This document shows positions 56,186 to 63,169 of a stretch of DNA of 63,169 bases, piece after piece. The first letter of the stretch is position 1, and each line of letters opens with the position of its first letter. The DNA is taken from contig JPUR01000114.1 of NCBI GenBank assembly GCA_001321835.1, positions 1-63,169 of the forward strand. The letters are read 5' to 3'. The notes under the pieces were generated by a model. That model did not search any database. It saw only the letters and a list, made by a program, of their open reading frames with translations, and was not told the DNA's origin. A program made the position numbers and the translations under genes. The DNA is from Marinosulfonomonas sp. PRT-SC04. Its GTDB lineage: Bacteria > Pseudomonadota > Alphaproteobacteria > Rhodobacterales > Rhodobacteraceae.

Positions 56186-58537
56186 ATGAGTAATTTTGAT
56201 CAATCATATGTCCCGAAGGGTCTTGCGGCGCGTGCGATGGCGGCAAGACCTGCCCCTTATATGGAGGGGTTAAACCCTGCGCAATGTGCGGCCGTTGAGG
56301 CGATGGATGGGCCGGTTTTAATGCTGGCGGGGGCGGGGACTGGTAAGACCCGCGCCTTAACCACGCGGATTGTGCATTTGCTGAACACTGGCCGTGCGCG
56401 CCCCAATGAGGTGTTGGCGGTGACCTTCACCAACAAGGCGGCGCGCGAGATGAAGAACCGCGTTGGTTTGATGATGGGCGAGAGTGTTGAGGGGATGCCG
56501 TGGTTGGGCACTTTTCATGCGATCTGTGTGAAGCTGTTGCGACGGCACGCCGAGCTGGTCGGATTGAAGAGCAATTTCACCATTCTGGATACGGATGATC
56601 AGATCCGGCTGTTGAAGCAACTGCTGTCGGTGGCGCGGATTGATGACAAGCGTTGGCCGGCGCGCGCCTTGGCTGGGCTGATTGATGGCTGGAAAAACCG
56701 CGCTTGGACGCCTTCAAATGTGCCCAGTTCGGAAGCGGGGGCCTTCAACGGTAAGGGGTTGGCGTTATATGCCGCCTATCAGACCCGTTTGAAAACCCTG
56801 AATGCGGTCGATTTTGGTGATTTGCTTCTGCATGTGGTGACGATATTTCAAAAGCACCCAGACGTTTTGGAGCAATACCAGCGTTGGTTCAAATACATTC
56901 TGGTGGACGAGTATCAGGACACCAATGTGGCGCAATATCTGTGGCTGCGGTTACTGGCGGCGGGGCATAAAAACATCTGCTGCGTTGGCGATGATGACCA
57001 GTCAATCTATGGGTGGCGCGGGGCTGAGGTTGGCAATATTCTGCGCTTTGAGCAGGATTTTCCCGGTGCAACTGTGGTCAAGCTGGAGCAGAATTACCGC
57101 TCGACCCATCATATTCTCGGCGCGGCCTCGGCGGTGATTTCTGCCAATGAGGGGCGGCTGGGCAAGACCCTTTGGACCGAGAAAAACGAGGGCGATAAGG
57201 TGCGTCTGATTGGCCATTGGGATGGCGAGGAAGAGGCGCGCTGGATTGGCGACGAGGCCGAGGCGATGCAGCGCGGCACCCGAGGTGAGGCGCCGATGTC
57301 GTTGGACCATATGGCCATTTTAGTGCGGGCCAGCCACCAGATGCGGGCCTTTGAGGATCGGTTTTTGACCATCAGTTTACCATACCGCGTGATCGGTGGG
57401 CCACGGTTCTATGAGCGTTTGGAAATCCGCGATGCGATGGCTTATTTCCGCGTCACAGTGCAGCCCGAGGATGATCTGGCCTTTGAGCGGATCATCAACA
57501 CGCCGCGACGTGGGGTTGGCGATGTTGCCCTGCAAAAAGTCCAAAAAGCAGCGCGGGAATTGGAGGTTCCGTTGTTGGTGGCCGCGCGAAAAATGCTGGA
57601 GGCGGGCGAGATCAAGGGCAAGGCCAAGGGCGCGTTACAAGTGTTGGTGGACGCGTTTGCGCGCTGGTCGATTGTGGCCAGTGATGAGGCGGCCAGCCAT
57701 GTAGAATTGGCGGAAACCATCCTTGAGGAGAGCGGCTATACCGACATGTGGCAGAAGGATAAATCGCCTGATGCCCCAGGGCGCTTGGAAAACTTAAAAG
57801 AGCTGGTCAAGGCGCTGGAGCAGTTTGAAAACCTGCAAGGGTTTTTGGAACATATCGCGCTGATCATGGACAATGCCTCTGATGATGCTGGGGAAAAGCT
57901 GACCATCATGACCCTGCACGGCGCCAAGGGGTTGGAGTTTCCGTCGGTGTTTTTACCGGGCTGGGAGGAGGGCTTGTTCCCCTCGCAACGCTCGATGGAT
58001 GAGAGCGGCATCAAGGGTTTGGAGGAGGAACGCCGATTGGCCTATGTCGGCATTACGCGCGCGGAATCATTGTGCACGATTTCCTTTGCGGCCAATCGGC
58101 GGGTCTATGGCCAGTGGCAGTCGCAATTGCCTTCGCGTTTCATTGACGAGCTGCCTGAAAAACATGTCGAGGTTCTGACCCCTCCGGGTCTGTATGGTGG
58201 TGGTTACGGGGCGGCGGGTATGGGCGGCGGTGCGGCGATGCAGGCCACGGCCGAGTCCGAGGATGGTTATAAATCGCCGGGCTGGCGTCGGATGCAGGCG
58301 CGTCAATCTGAGCGCGGATTGGGCGCGCCACGCGAGGCCGAAAAGGCGGTGATTGACGTTACGGCCAGTGCCAGTTTTATTCAAGGTGATCGGGTGTTTC
58401 ATCAAAAATTTGGCTATGGTTATGTGATGGGGATTGAGGCCGATAAGCTGGATATTGAATTTGAACGGGCCGGTGCAAAGAAGATCGTGGCACGGTTTGT
58501 GGTGGCAGCCGATCGGGCGGATGATGTGCCATTTTAA
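56186..58537 (+). CDS. uvrD: UvrD/PcrA-type 3'-5' DNA helicase
   Basis: This superfamily 1 helicase acts in nucleotide-excision and mismatch repair and removes proteins from DNA. The 783 residues have the Walker A LAGAGTGKTRAL (K54), EVLAVTFTNKAAREMKNR (motif Ia), LVDEYQDTN (motif II), GDDDQSIYGWRGAE (III), VVKLEQNYRST (IV), MTLHGAKGLEFPSVFLPG (V) and EERRLAYVGITRA (VI). The C-terminal Tudor-like domain GDRVFHQKFGYGYVMGI, which contacts RNA polymerase, is present. MSNFDQSY at 56186 was chosen as start because the family begins there; a longer frame to 56018 runs through the motif copy E. Confidence 0.95.
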   Translation: MSNFDQSYVPKGLAARAMAARPAPYMEGLNPAQCAAVEAMDGPVLMLAGAGTGKTRALTTRIVHLLNTGRARPNEVLAVTFTNKAAREMKNRVGLMMGESVEGMPWLGTFHAICVKLLRRHAELVGLKSNFTILDTDDQIRLLKQLLSVARIDDKRWPARALAGLIDGWKNRAWTPSNVPSSEAGAFNGKGLALYAAYQTRLKTLNAVDFGDLLLHVVTIFQKHPDVLEQYQRWFKYILVDEYQDTNVAQYLWLRLLAAGHKNICCVGDDDQSIYGWRGAEVGNILRFEQDFPGATVVKLEQNYRSTHHILGAASAVISANEGRLGKTLWTEKNEGDKVRLIGHWDGEEEARWIGDEAEAMQRGTRGEAPMSLDHMAILVRASHQMRAFEDRFLTISLPYRVIGGPRFYERLEIRDAMAYFRVTVQPEDDLAFERIINTPRRGVGDVALQKVQKAARELEVPLLVAARKMLEAGEIKGKAKGALQVLVDAFARWSIVASDEAASHVELAETILEESGYTDMWQKDKSPDAPGRLENLKELVKALEQFENLQGFLEHIALIMDNASDDAGEKLTIMTLHGAKGLEFPSVFLPGWEEGLFPSQRSMDESGIKGLEEERRLAYVGITRAESLCTISFAANRRVYGQWQSQLPSRFIDELPEKHVEVLTPPGLYGGGYGAAGMGGGAAMQATAESEDGYKSPGWRRMQARQSERGLGAPREAEKAVIDVTASASFIQGDRVFHQKFGYGYVMGIEADKLDIEFERAGAKKIVARFVVAADRADDVPF

Positions 58538-58561
58538 CAGGGGCGCGCGGTGCGATGCCTT

Positions 58562-58587
58562 CGGCGGAGATGTTTTTAAAAGAAGAA
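58562..58587 (+). repeat. Dispersed intergenic motif, copy F
   Basis: CGGCGGAGATGTTTTTAAAA followed by GAAGAA lies 24 bases after the uvrD stop, in the direction of transcription. Confidence 0.7.
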
Positions 58588-58690
58588 TTTGCGAGAGTCA
58601 TAATGGTGGCCCGGTAAGTAAATCCAAGGCTTGACAGTTGGGATTTTTGTGGCGTATATCGCGCCTTCCTCATCGTAAAAGAGCATTAAA

Positions 58691-59941
58691 ATGGCACCAA
58701 TTTTCACCTTGGGCATAGATTTTGGCACCTCGAATTCGGCGGCCGGATATATGCTGGGCAACACCCCTAAATTGGTTGAATTTTCGAGTGGCCAGACCAC
58801 ATTGCCGACCGCGTTTTTCTTTGATTTTTCCAGTCGCAAAACCTTGTATGGTCATGCCGCCAATACAGCGTTGATTGACGGGTTGGAGGGGCGGTATATG
58901 CGGGCCTTGAAACGGGTTCTGGGCAAGCCGATTATGCACGAAAAACGCCAGATATTGAATGAAACCGTAACGTTTGTTGATATTATCGCGCGGTTTTTAG
59001 CGGTGATTAAAGCACGCGCTGAAGCCAGTAGCGGGCATGCGTTTGAGCGCGTGCTTTCCGGGCGCCCCGTGCATTTTCATGACGAGGGAGCCGCCGTTGA
59101 TGCCAAGGCCGAGGATGATTTGCGCCAGTGCTATTTGGCGGCGGGGTTTAAGGATGTGCGCTTTATGGCCGAGCCTGAAGCGGCGGCGATTTCGGTGCGA
59201 ACACCTTTGCCTGAGGGTAAGCTGGGGTTGGTTGTCGATATTGGCGGCGGGACCTCGGATTTTTCGGTGTTTGAAACCACGACGGTGGGTGGCGTCAACG
59301 TTATTGCCAACCACGGAATCCGAATTGGCGGCACTGATTTTGACCGGGCGCTGAGCATTGAGTATGTGATGCCGCTGCTGGGCAAGGGCGCGCAGCTGCG
59401 AAAACATTTGGGTGAGGGCACTCTTTCTGCACCAAAAGCGATCTTTAACGATCTGGCAACATGGGAGAAAATCCCGTTCGTCTATTCCGCCAAAACCAGC
59501 AGAATGGTGGCCGAGATGCAGAGCCTTGCGCTGGAGCCAGCCAAATTCAAACGTTTGGCCACCACGCTGGAATTCCAGTTGGGGCATGATATTGCCTTTG
59601 CGGTGGAGCGCGGCAAGATCGACGCGAATGATGCTGAAATTGGCGCGGCAAAAATTGATCTTGGGGTTTTAGAGCCGGGTTTGGTCGCGCCTTTGTCGAG
59701 CCAAGCGTTTGATCTTTGCATCGCTCAGGATGTGGCGGCGATCAAGGCTTGTGCCATTGAAACCTTGCAAATGGCGGGGGTTTCAAAGGTTCGGATTGGG
59801 CGCATTGTGTTTGTTGGGGGCTCGAGTCTGACCTCGGCTGTGACCCTCGCCTTAAAGGAGGCGTTCCCCGAGGCCGAGTGCGTTTTCTCGGAAGCGTTCA
59901 CTGCTGTGACCAACGGCTTGGCGATCGCTGCAGCGGTGTGA
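58691..59941 (+). CDS. Hsp70-like ATPase without substrate-binding domain (YegD type)
   Basis: The 416 residues match only the actin-like ATPase half of DnaK. The phosphate-1 loop is LGIDFGTSNSAAG (D10), the phosphate-2 loop is VVDIGGGTSDFSVFE, and the adenosine loop is IVFVGGSSLTSAVTLAL. The invariant EPEAAA turn (FMAEPEAAAISV) is also present. DnaK is about 640 residues; here the peptide-binding domain is absent, as in E. coli YegD. The substrate or partner is not known. It lies downstream of uvrD on the same strand but about 150 bases away, with a motif copy between them. Confidence 0.85.
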   Translation: MAPIFTLGIDFGTSNSAAGYMLGNTPKLVEFSSGQTTLPTAFFFDFSSRKTLYGHAANTALIDGLEGRYMRALKRVLGKPIMHEKRQILNETVTFVDIIARFLAVIKARAEASSGHAFERVLSGRPVHFHDEGAAVDAKAEDDLRQCYLAAGFKDVRFMAEPEAAAISVRTPLPEGKLGLVVDIGGGTSDFSVFETTTVGGVNVIANHGIRIGGTDFDRALSIEYVMPLLGKGAQLRKHLGEGTLSAPKAIFNDLATWEKIPFVYSAKTSRMVAEMQSLALEPAKFKRLATTLEFQLGHDIAFAVERGKIDANDAEIGAAKIDLGVLEPGLVAPLSSQAFDLCIAQDVAAIKACAIETLQMAGVSKVRIGRIVFVGGSSLTSAVTLALKEAFPEAECVFSEAFTAVTNGLAIAAAV

Positions 59942-60428
59942 CGGCTTAGGGCCACAAAATTGGATATAATGTGGCCACCAGCAGTAAACCGGCGGTGATA
60001 TTAAAGGCTGCCAAGCGGCGCGGTGTGGTCAGAAACTGGCTTAATTGTTGCCCCATCAGCACCCAAATGGTGATGGCCGGCAGGTTGGTCATACCGAACA
60101 CCGCCGCCACGATGCCGATATCCAGCAGTGTGGGCGAGGGCGGCGTGTAAATGCCCAAAGCTGTCAGCGCCATGCTCCAGGCTTTTGGATTGACCCACTG
60201 AAAGGCGGCGGCTTGCAGGAATGTCATTGGCTTGCTGCCAGCATCGGTGCCGCGCGGTGGTTTGCGATTGCTGGCGATTTTTGCGGCCAGATACAGCAGA
60301 TAGGTGACGCTGAGCACTTTTAGCACCGTATAGGTGAGTGGAAATGCGTCAAACACTTGCATCAGCCCGACCCCGACCAGCACCAGCATAAAGGTGAAGC
60401 CGATGGCCACCCCCAACATGTGAGGTAA

Positions 60429-61596
60429 TACCAACGGCCCAATTAATTGACCTTTATCCATTCTCGATCTGTGATTGAAGTTATCCGCTCTGGATCGTTC
60501 GCAAAGAAGTTCCAAGCTTGGGCGCATTTTTCGAGAATTTCCTCGTAGGTGTCGAATACCGAGATGGCGAGTTTATTGGCGCGCAGATAGGCCCATACGT
60601 TTTCCATGGGGTTCAGTTCTGGAGCGTATGGGGGCAGTTTCACCAGCGTAATATTGTCTGGCACCTGCAAACATTTTGCGCCATGCCACCCCGCCCCATC
60701 GACGATCAGCAAGGCATGTGCGTCAGGCACGACCATCTTTGCGATTTCATCGAGATGCAAGCCCATTGCTTCGGCGTTGACGTAGGGCAGGATCAGACCT
60801 GCGGCAGTTCCTCGTGCAGGACAGGCTGCACCGAAAATATAGCTCCACCTGTAGCGTGTATCACGAGGCGCACGGGGGCGGGTTCCGCGCCGCGCCCATT
60901 TGCGGGTGAGTGTTCCTTGTTGTCCAACACGCGCTTCATCTTGGAACCATATCTCGAGTGGTTTTCCTTTTGCATGCTCTGGTAGGATATCGGTTACGAG
61001 GCGGGCAAATTTTTTTTGAAAGCCTGCTGTGCTGCTGCATCAGTTTTGGGGTGCTCCGGGCGCACAGAAAGGCGGCGAAACCCATGCTTGGTTAGATACT
61101 TGCCAATCGTACGTTCATGCAGCTTCACGTCGAATTCTTCTTCAACACGAGCCTGTAAATCGACACAGCGCCACCGCACTACGCCATCTTTTACCGGGTC
61201 GGGCCCAGCCTCAACCCAAGCCACAAATTGTGCCTGTTGTTTGGGGGACAGACGTGGCTTTGCACCCTTGCCAGGCCGATCATAAAGCCCATCAAGACCC
61301 TCTGCGTTGTAGCGATGCACCCAGTCACGAAGCGTTTGACGATCCATGCCGCCGCTGCGAGCTGCCGTCGCGCGGCCCACACCCTCAAGCACCAACGCTA
61401 TTGCAAGTATTCGACGCACAACACGTCCATCCCTGGTTCGTTTTGCGGCACAACGCAAATCTTTCACAGACATGTCTGCACGCGTGATTTTCACTGCTCC
61501 ACCCATCAAAACCTCCTTGTTTATGCAAGGCCATTGATTCAGAGTTTTGGAAAAATTGAAATCACAAAAGTGAGTCAGATATTATGGCGGCTGGTA
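60429..61596 (-). mobile_element. IS630-family insertion sequence, 1168 bp, apparently complete
   Basis: Imperfect terminal inverted repeats TACCAACGGCCC and TACCAGCCGCCA begin at each end and stay related for about 25 bases. The element is flanked by TAA on both sides (60426-60428, 61597-61599), which includes the TA target duplicated by IS630 elements. It carries one transposase coded in two overlapping frames and lies inside the lysE gene. Confidence 0.92.
60443..61509 (-). CDS. IS630 transposase, two frames joined by -1 frameshifting
   Basis: The first frame (61509 to 60994) holds the N-terminal helix-turn-helix domains, with ILAIALVLEGVGRATAAR and RQTLRDWVHRYNAEGLDG. The second frame carries the catalytic DDE domain, with WFQDEARVG (first Asp), LLIVDGAGWHG (second Asp) and PPYAPELNPMENVW (Glu). 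The frames meet at a run of eight A (61010-61017 on the minus strand); slipping back one base gives FKKKFARLVTDI and so a full-length product of about 355 residues. Such frameshifting is common in this family. All catalytic residues are present. Confidence 0.88.
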
Positions 61597-61773
61597 TAAG
61601 CTGCGCTTTAGGCCAAAATTGGCGCCGGACGCCATCAACATCAGGTTGTTTGGTCCCGGCGTGATCGAGCTGACAGCGGCAAAAGCGATCAGGGCGAGAA
61701 TTACGTCAAATGTCATCTGGGGGCCTTTGTGGTCTTGTTTTTTGAGTATAAGGTTAGACAACTATTGTGTCAA

Positions 61774-61818
61774 CGGCGGAGTAAAAACCGGCCATTCGGC
61801 GGCGTAAAAGCAGGCCAG
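61774..61818. repeat. Terminal direct repeats of the IS21 element
   Basis: Two 22-base repeats, beginning CGGCGGAGTAAAAACCGG and CGGCGGCGTAAAAGCAGG, lie one base apart at the element's end. They are likely IstA binding sites. Confidence 0.75.
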
Positions 61819-61854
61819 TGTGTGACGGGTTGTTTTGTTTTTGGAGACAAAGGC

Positions 61855-61924
61855 AGCCTATTCCGGTGGAACTGACCGGAGGGCGGGCTTGCCCGCCTGT
61901 AGGGCAGGTTCACCAGAATAGGCT
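61855..61924. terminator. Long hairpin beyond istB
   Basis: AGCCTATTC (61855-61863) pairs with GAATAGGCT (61916-61924), and an inner GGCGGGC/GCCCGCC hairpin is nested inside. It lies between istB and the IS21 terminus and could end the istAB transcript or insulate the element from outside transcription. Confidence 0.6.
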
Positions 61925-61956
61925 TACATATATTTACGGGGTGACTTGAGGCCAAT

Positions 61957-62715
61957 TTAAGGCGTCATGCGTTTGGCGCGGCTCTGGTTCAGGCGGTAGC
62001 TTTCGCCGTTCATTTCCAAGATATTGACGTGATGGGTTAGTCGATCCAGCAGCGCGCCGGTCAAGCGCTCGGTGCCGAATGTATCGGTCCATTCCTCGAA
62101 GGGCAGATTGCTGGTTATAAGCGTTGCGCCCTGTTCGTAGCGTTGCGAGATCAGTTCGAACAGGAGCTCGGCACCAGTTTTGCTAAGAGGCACAAAACCG
62201 AGTTCATCTATGATCAGGAGCTTCACCTTGGCCAATTGCCGCTGGCGGCGCAGCAAGCGTTTTTCGTCGCGGGCTTCCATCAATTCATTGACCAGCGCGG
62301 CGGCCGTCACAAAGGCCACCGATAGTCCCTTTTGGCACGCCGCCAGACCTAGCCCGAGGGCGATGTGGGTTTTGCCGGTGCCACTGGGGCCGAGGGCGAT
62401 GACGTTTTCTCGCCGCTCTATCCAATCACAGCGCGCCAGTTCCAGCACCATCATTTTGTTCAGGCCGGGGATCGCCTTAAAGTCGAAGCTGTCCAGACTC
62501 TTAACCGCAGGGAATTTGGCCGACTTGATCCGCCGTTCCACCATTCTACGCTCTCGGTCGATTAGTTCCAGTTCAGTCAGGCGGGCAAGGTAGCGCACGT
62601 GATCCACCCCCTCGGCGGCACAGATGCGGGCCTGTTTGTCATGCTCACGCAGGAAAGTCGGCAAGCGCAGGGTTTTTAGGTGGTGGGCCAGCAGAAGTTC
62701 GGGGGCTTTGTTCAT
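61957..62715 (-). CDS. istB: IS21 helper ATPase
   Basis: This AAA+ ATPase assists the IstA transposase by remodelling target DNA. The 252 residues from MNKAPELLLAHHLKTLRL have an N-terminal helical domain and the Walker A ALGPSGTGKTHIALGLG. KVKLLIIDELGFVPLSKTGA (Walker B with the Asp-Glu pair) and the sensor segment LITSNLPFEEWTDTFG follow. The ATG overlaps the istA stop as ATGA. The sequence is intact, so the element could be active if istA is whole. Confidence 0.95.
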   Translation of the reverse strand: MNKAPELLLAHHLKTLRLPTFLREHDKQARICAAEGVDHVRYLARLTELELIDRERRMVERRIKSAKFPAVKSLDSFDFKAIPGLNKMMVLELARCDWIERRENVIALGPSGTGKTHIALGLGLAACQKGLSVAFVTAAALVNELMEARDEKRLLRRQRQLAKVKLLIIDELGFVPLSKTGAELLFELISQRYEQGATLITSNLPFEEWTDTFGTERLTGALLDRLTHHVNILEMNGESYRLNQSRAKRMTP

Positions 62716-63169
62716 GATGCTTCTCCCGTCAGAAGGCTCATGTAGGCAGAAGCCGATGTTGTGGCGACATTGGTGCGGGGCAGGAATGGATAAACATCCA
62801 AGTCTAGCCGTGCTGGCCGCCGCTCCACTCGGCACAGGACCAGATGCTTGACAGCGTCAAAGCTGATCGCCCTTTTGTGCAGAGCGGTTTTTATGGCGGC
62901 GTGTAAATCTTCCATGGCAAAGCGTTCCAGCAGGCGCAGTACTTGCACGTATTCTCGCTTTCCCGTCTTTCCCTGCCTTGCCTCCAGAAGCCGCTGGATG
63001 GTTCCAAACGCTTTCGGCAGTTTCCAACCCTGCAAGGGTGCCGCCTGATCAAAAGCCATGATTTTGCGCTCGATCAGCGGCAGGTAATGCAGCGGATTAA
63101 ACACCATATCATCGGTCTTGTAAGAACGCGGGTGGTCGGCGATGACCTCTGCCGCGCAGCCAATAGTGA
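62712..63169 (-). CDS. istA: IS21 transposase, C-terminal part, cut by the window edge
   Basis: The frame is open to the right edge and ends ASAYMSLLTGEAS. Visible pieces are the segment EVIADHPRSYKTDDMVFNP at the edge, then HYLPLIERKIMAFDQAAPLQ and LLERFAMEDLHAAIKTAL. All belong to the C-terminal region of IstA, after the DDE catalytic core, which lies outside the window. About 150 of roughly 500 residues are seen. The TGA overlaps the istB start. Confidence 0.9.
   Translation of the reverse strand, partial: TIGCAAEVIADHPRSYKTDDMVFNPLHYLPLIERKIMAFDQAAPLQGWKLPKAFGTIQRLLEARQGKTGKREYVQVLRLLERFAMEDLHAAIKTALHKRAISFDAVKHLVLCRVERRPARLDLDVYPFLPRTNVATTSASAYMSLLTGEAS

Larger units (their letters stand above)
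59946..61716 (-). pseudogene. LysE family exporter gene split by an IS630 element
   Basis: The 5' piece (61597-61716) reads [20 protein letters not shown] through [21 protein letters not shown], and the 3' piece (59946-60425) continues PHMLGVAIGFTFMLVLVGVG to the stop. Removing the IS and one copy of the three-base repeat restores an in-frame 199-residue LysE/RhtB amino-acid exporter with RSLPHMLGV at the junction. Six membrane helices are expected. Apart from the insertion I see no decay, so the disruption appears recent. A second element (IS21) ends 51 bases upstream of the start codon. Confidence 0.92.
61768..63169 (-). mobile_element. IS21-family insertion sequence, right part, continues past the window
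   Basis: The visible end starts TGTCAACGGCGGAG at 61768 and includes the multiple terminal repeats usual for IS21. The element then carries istB and the end of istA in overlapping order. The other end lies outside the window. The terminus is 51 bases upstream of the lysE start codon, in its promoter region. Confidence 0.85.

Noticed and set aside
60443..61509. IS630 transposase as a dead, frameshifted gene
   Set aside because: The break lies on an A8 run with frames overlapping as in programmed -1 frameshifting, and all catalytic residues are present.

Overview
The window looks like a chromosomal segment of an alphaproteobacterium of the Rhodobacterales (Roseobacter group). The reasons are a gene transfer agent tail gene followed by cysE, a pdhA-pdhB-pdhC operon whose E1 beta carries its own lipoyl domain, a DhnA-type class I aldolase beside pgk, and a compact lptF-lptG-lptD-surA-pdxA-rsmA operon. 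The sequence is moderately GC rich and mostly housekeeping. The genus cannot be fixed from the sequence alone. Several decayed genes and two insertion sequences suggest a lineage losing genes.

Layout. 1-2.7 kb: the 3' part of a GTA gp15-like gene, a small GTA-adjacent gene and cysE. 2.7-9.3 kb (minus strand): pdhCBA, ftsB, fructose-bisphosphate aldolase and pgk. 9.4-17.7 kb: two cyclophilins, tyrS, anmK, a DUF985 cupin, enolase and fur/mur, with three broken genes between them (DUF3179, an AhpD-like protein, a DMT exporter). 17.7-29 kb: a mixed set (DUF533, NhaP-type antiporter, EEP hydrolase, SelO, nucleoside hydrolase, orphan iron-binding protein, MazG, M20 amidohydrolase, agmatinase) plus a 3' remnant of a second agmatinase. 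29-32 kb: prfA-prmC and a DUF4167 gene. 32-39.7 kb: the LPS-export and outer-membrane operon. 39.8-45.9 kb: pepA-holC, an aspartic protease, marC, an ABC-F ATPase, ndk and a TfoX C-terminal protein.

46-49.8 kb is a sparse, accessory-looking stretch. It has an Lrp-type regulator with palindromes at its promoter, an orphan GT-C membrane glycosyltransferase, long non-coding tracts and a tRNA-Gly. 49.8-51.2 kb is a divergent TetR/DUF2306 pair with two copies of a 13-bp palindrome between them. 51.3-60 kb holds pyruvate carboxylase, an FMN-dependent lactate dehydrogenase, a UvrD-type helicase and a short Hsp70-like ATPase. 59.9-63.2 kb is a LysE exporter gene split exactly by an IS630 element, with an IS21 element ending about 50 bp in front of its start codon and running off the right edge.

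Central carbon flow is well represented: pgk, aldolase and enolase make phosphoenolpyruvate; lactate dehydrogenase makes pyruvate; PDH and pyruvate carboxylase split pyruvate between acetyl-CoA and oxaloacetate. I found no CRISPR array and no clearly new defence or biosynthetic system. The signals most worth a second look are a dispersed intergenic motif (core GGATATTTAGGAAAAGAAG), the paired palindromes at lrp and tetR, the reversible-looking IS630 insertion in lysE, and the agmatinase remnant.
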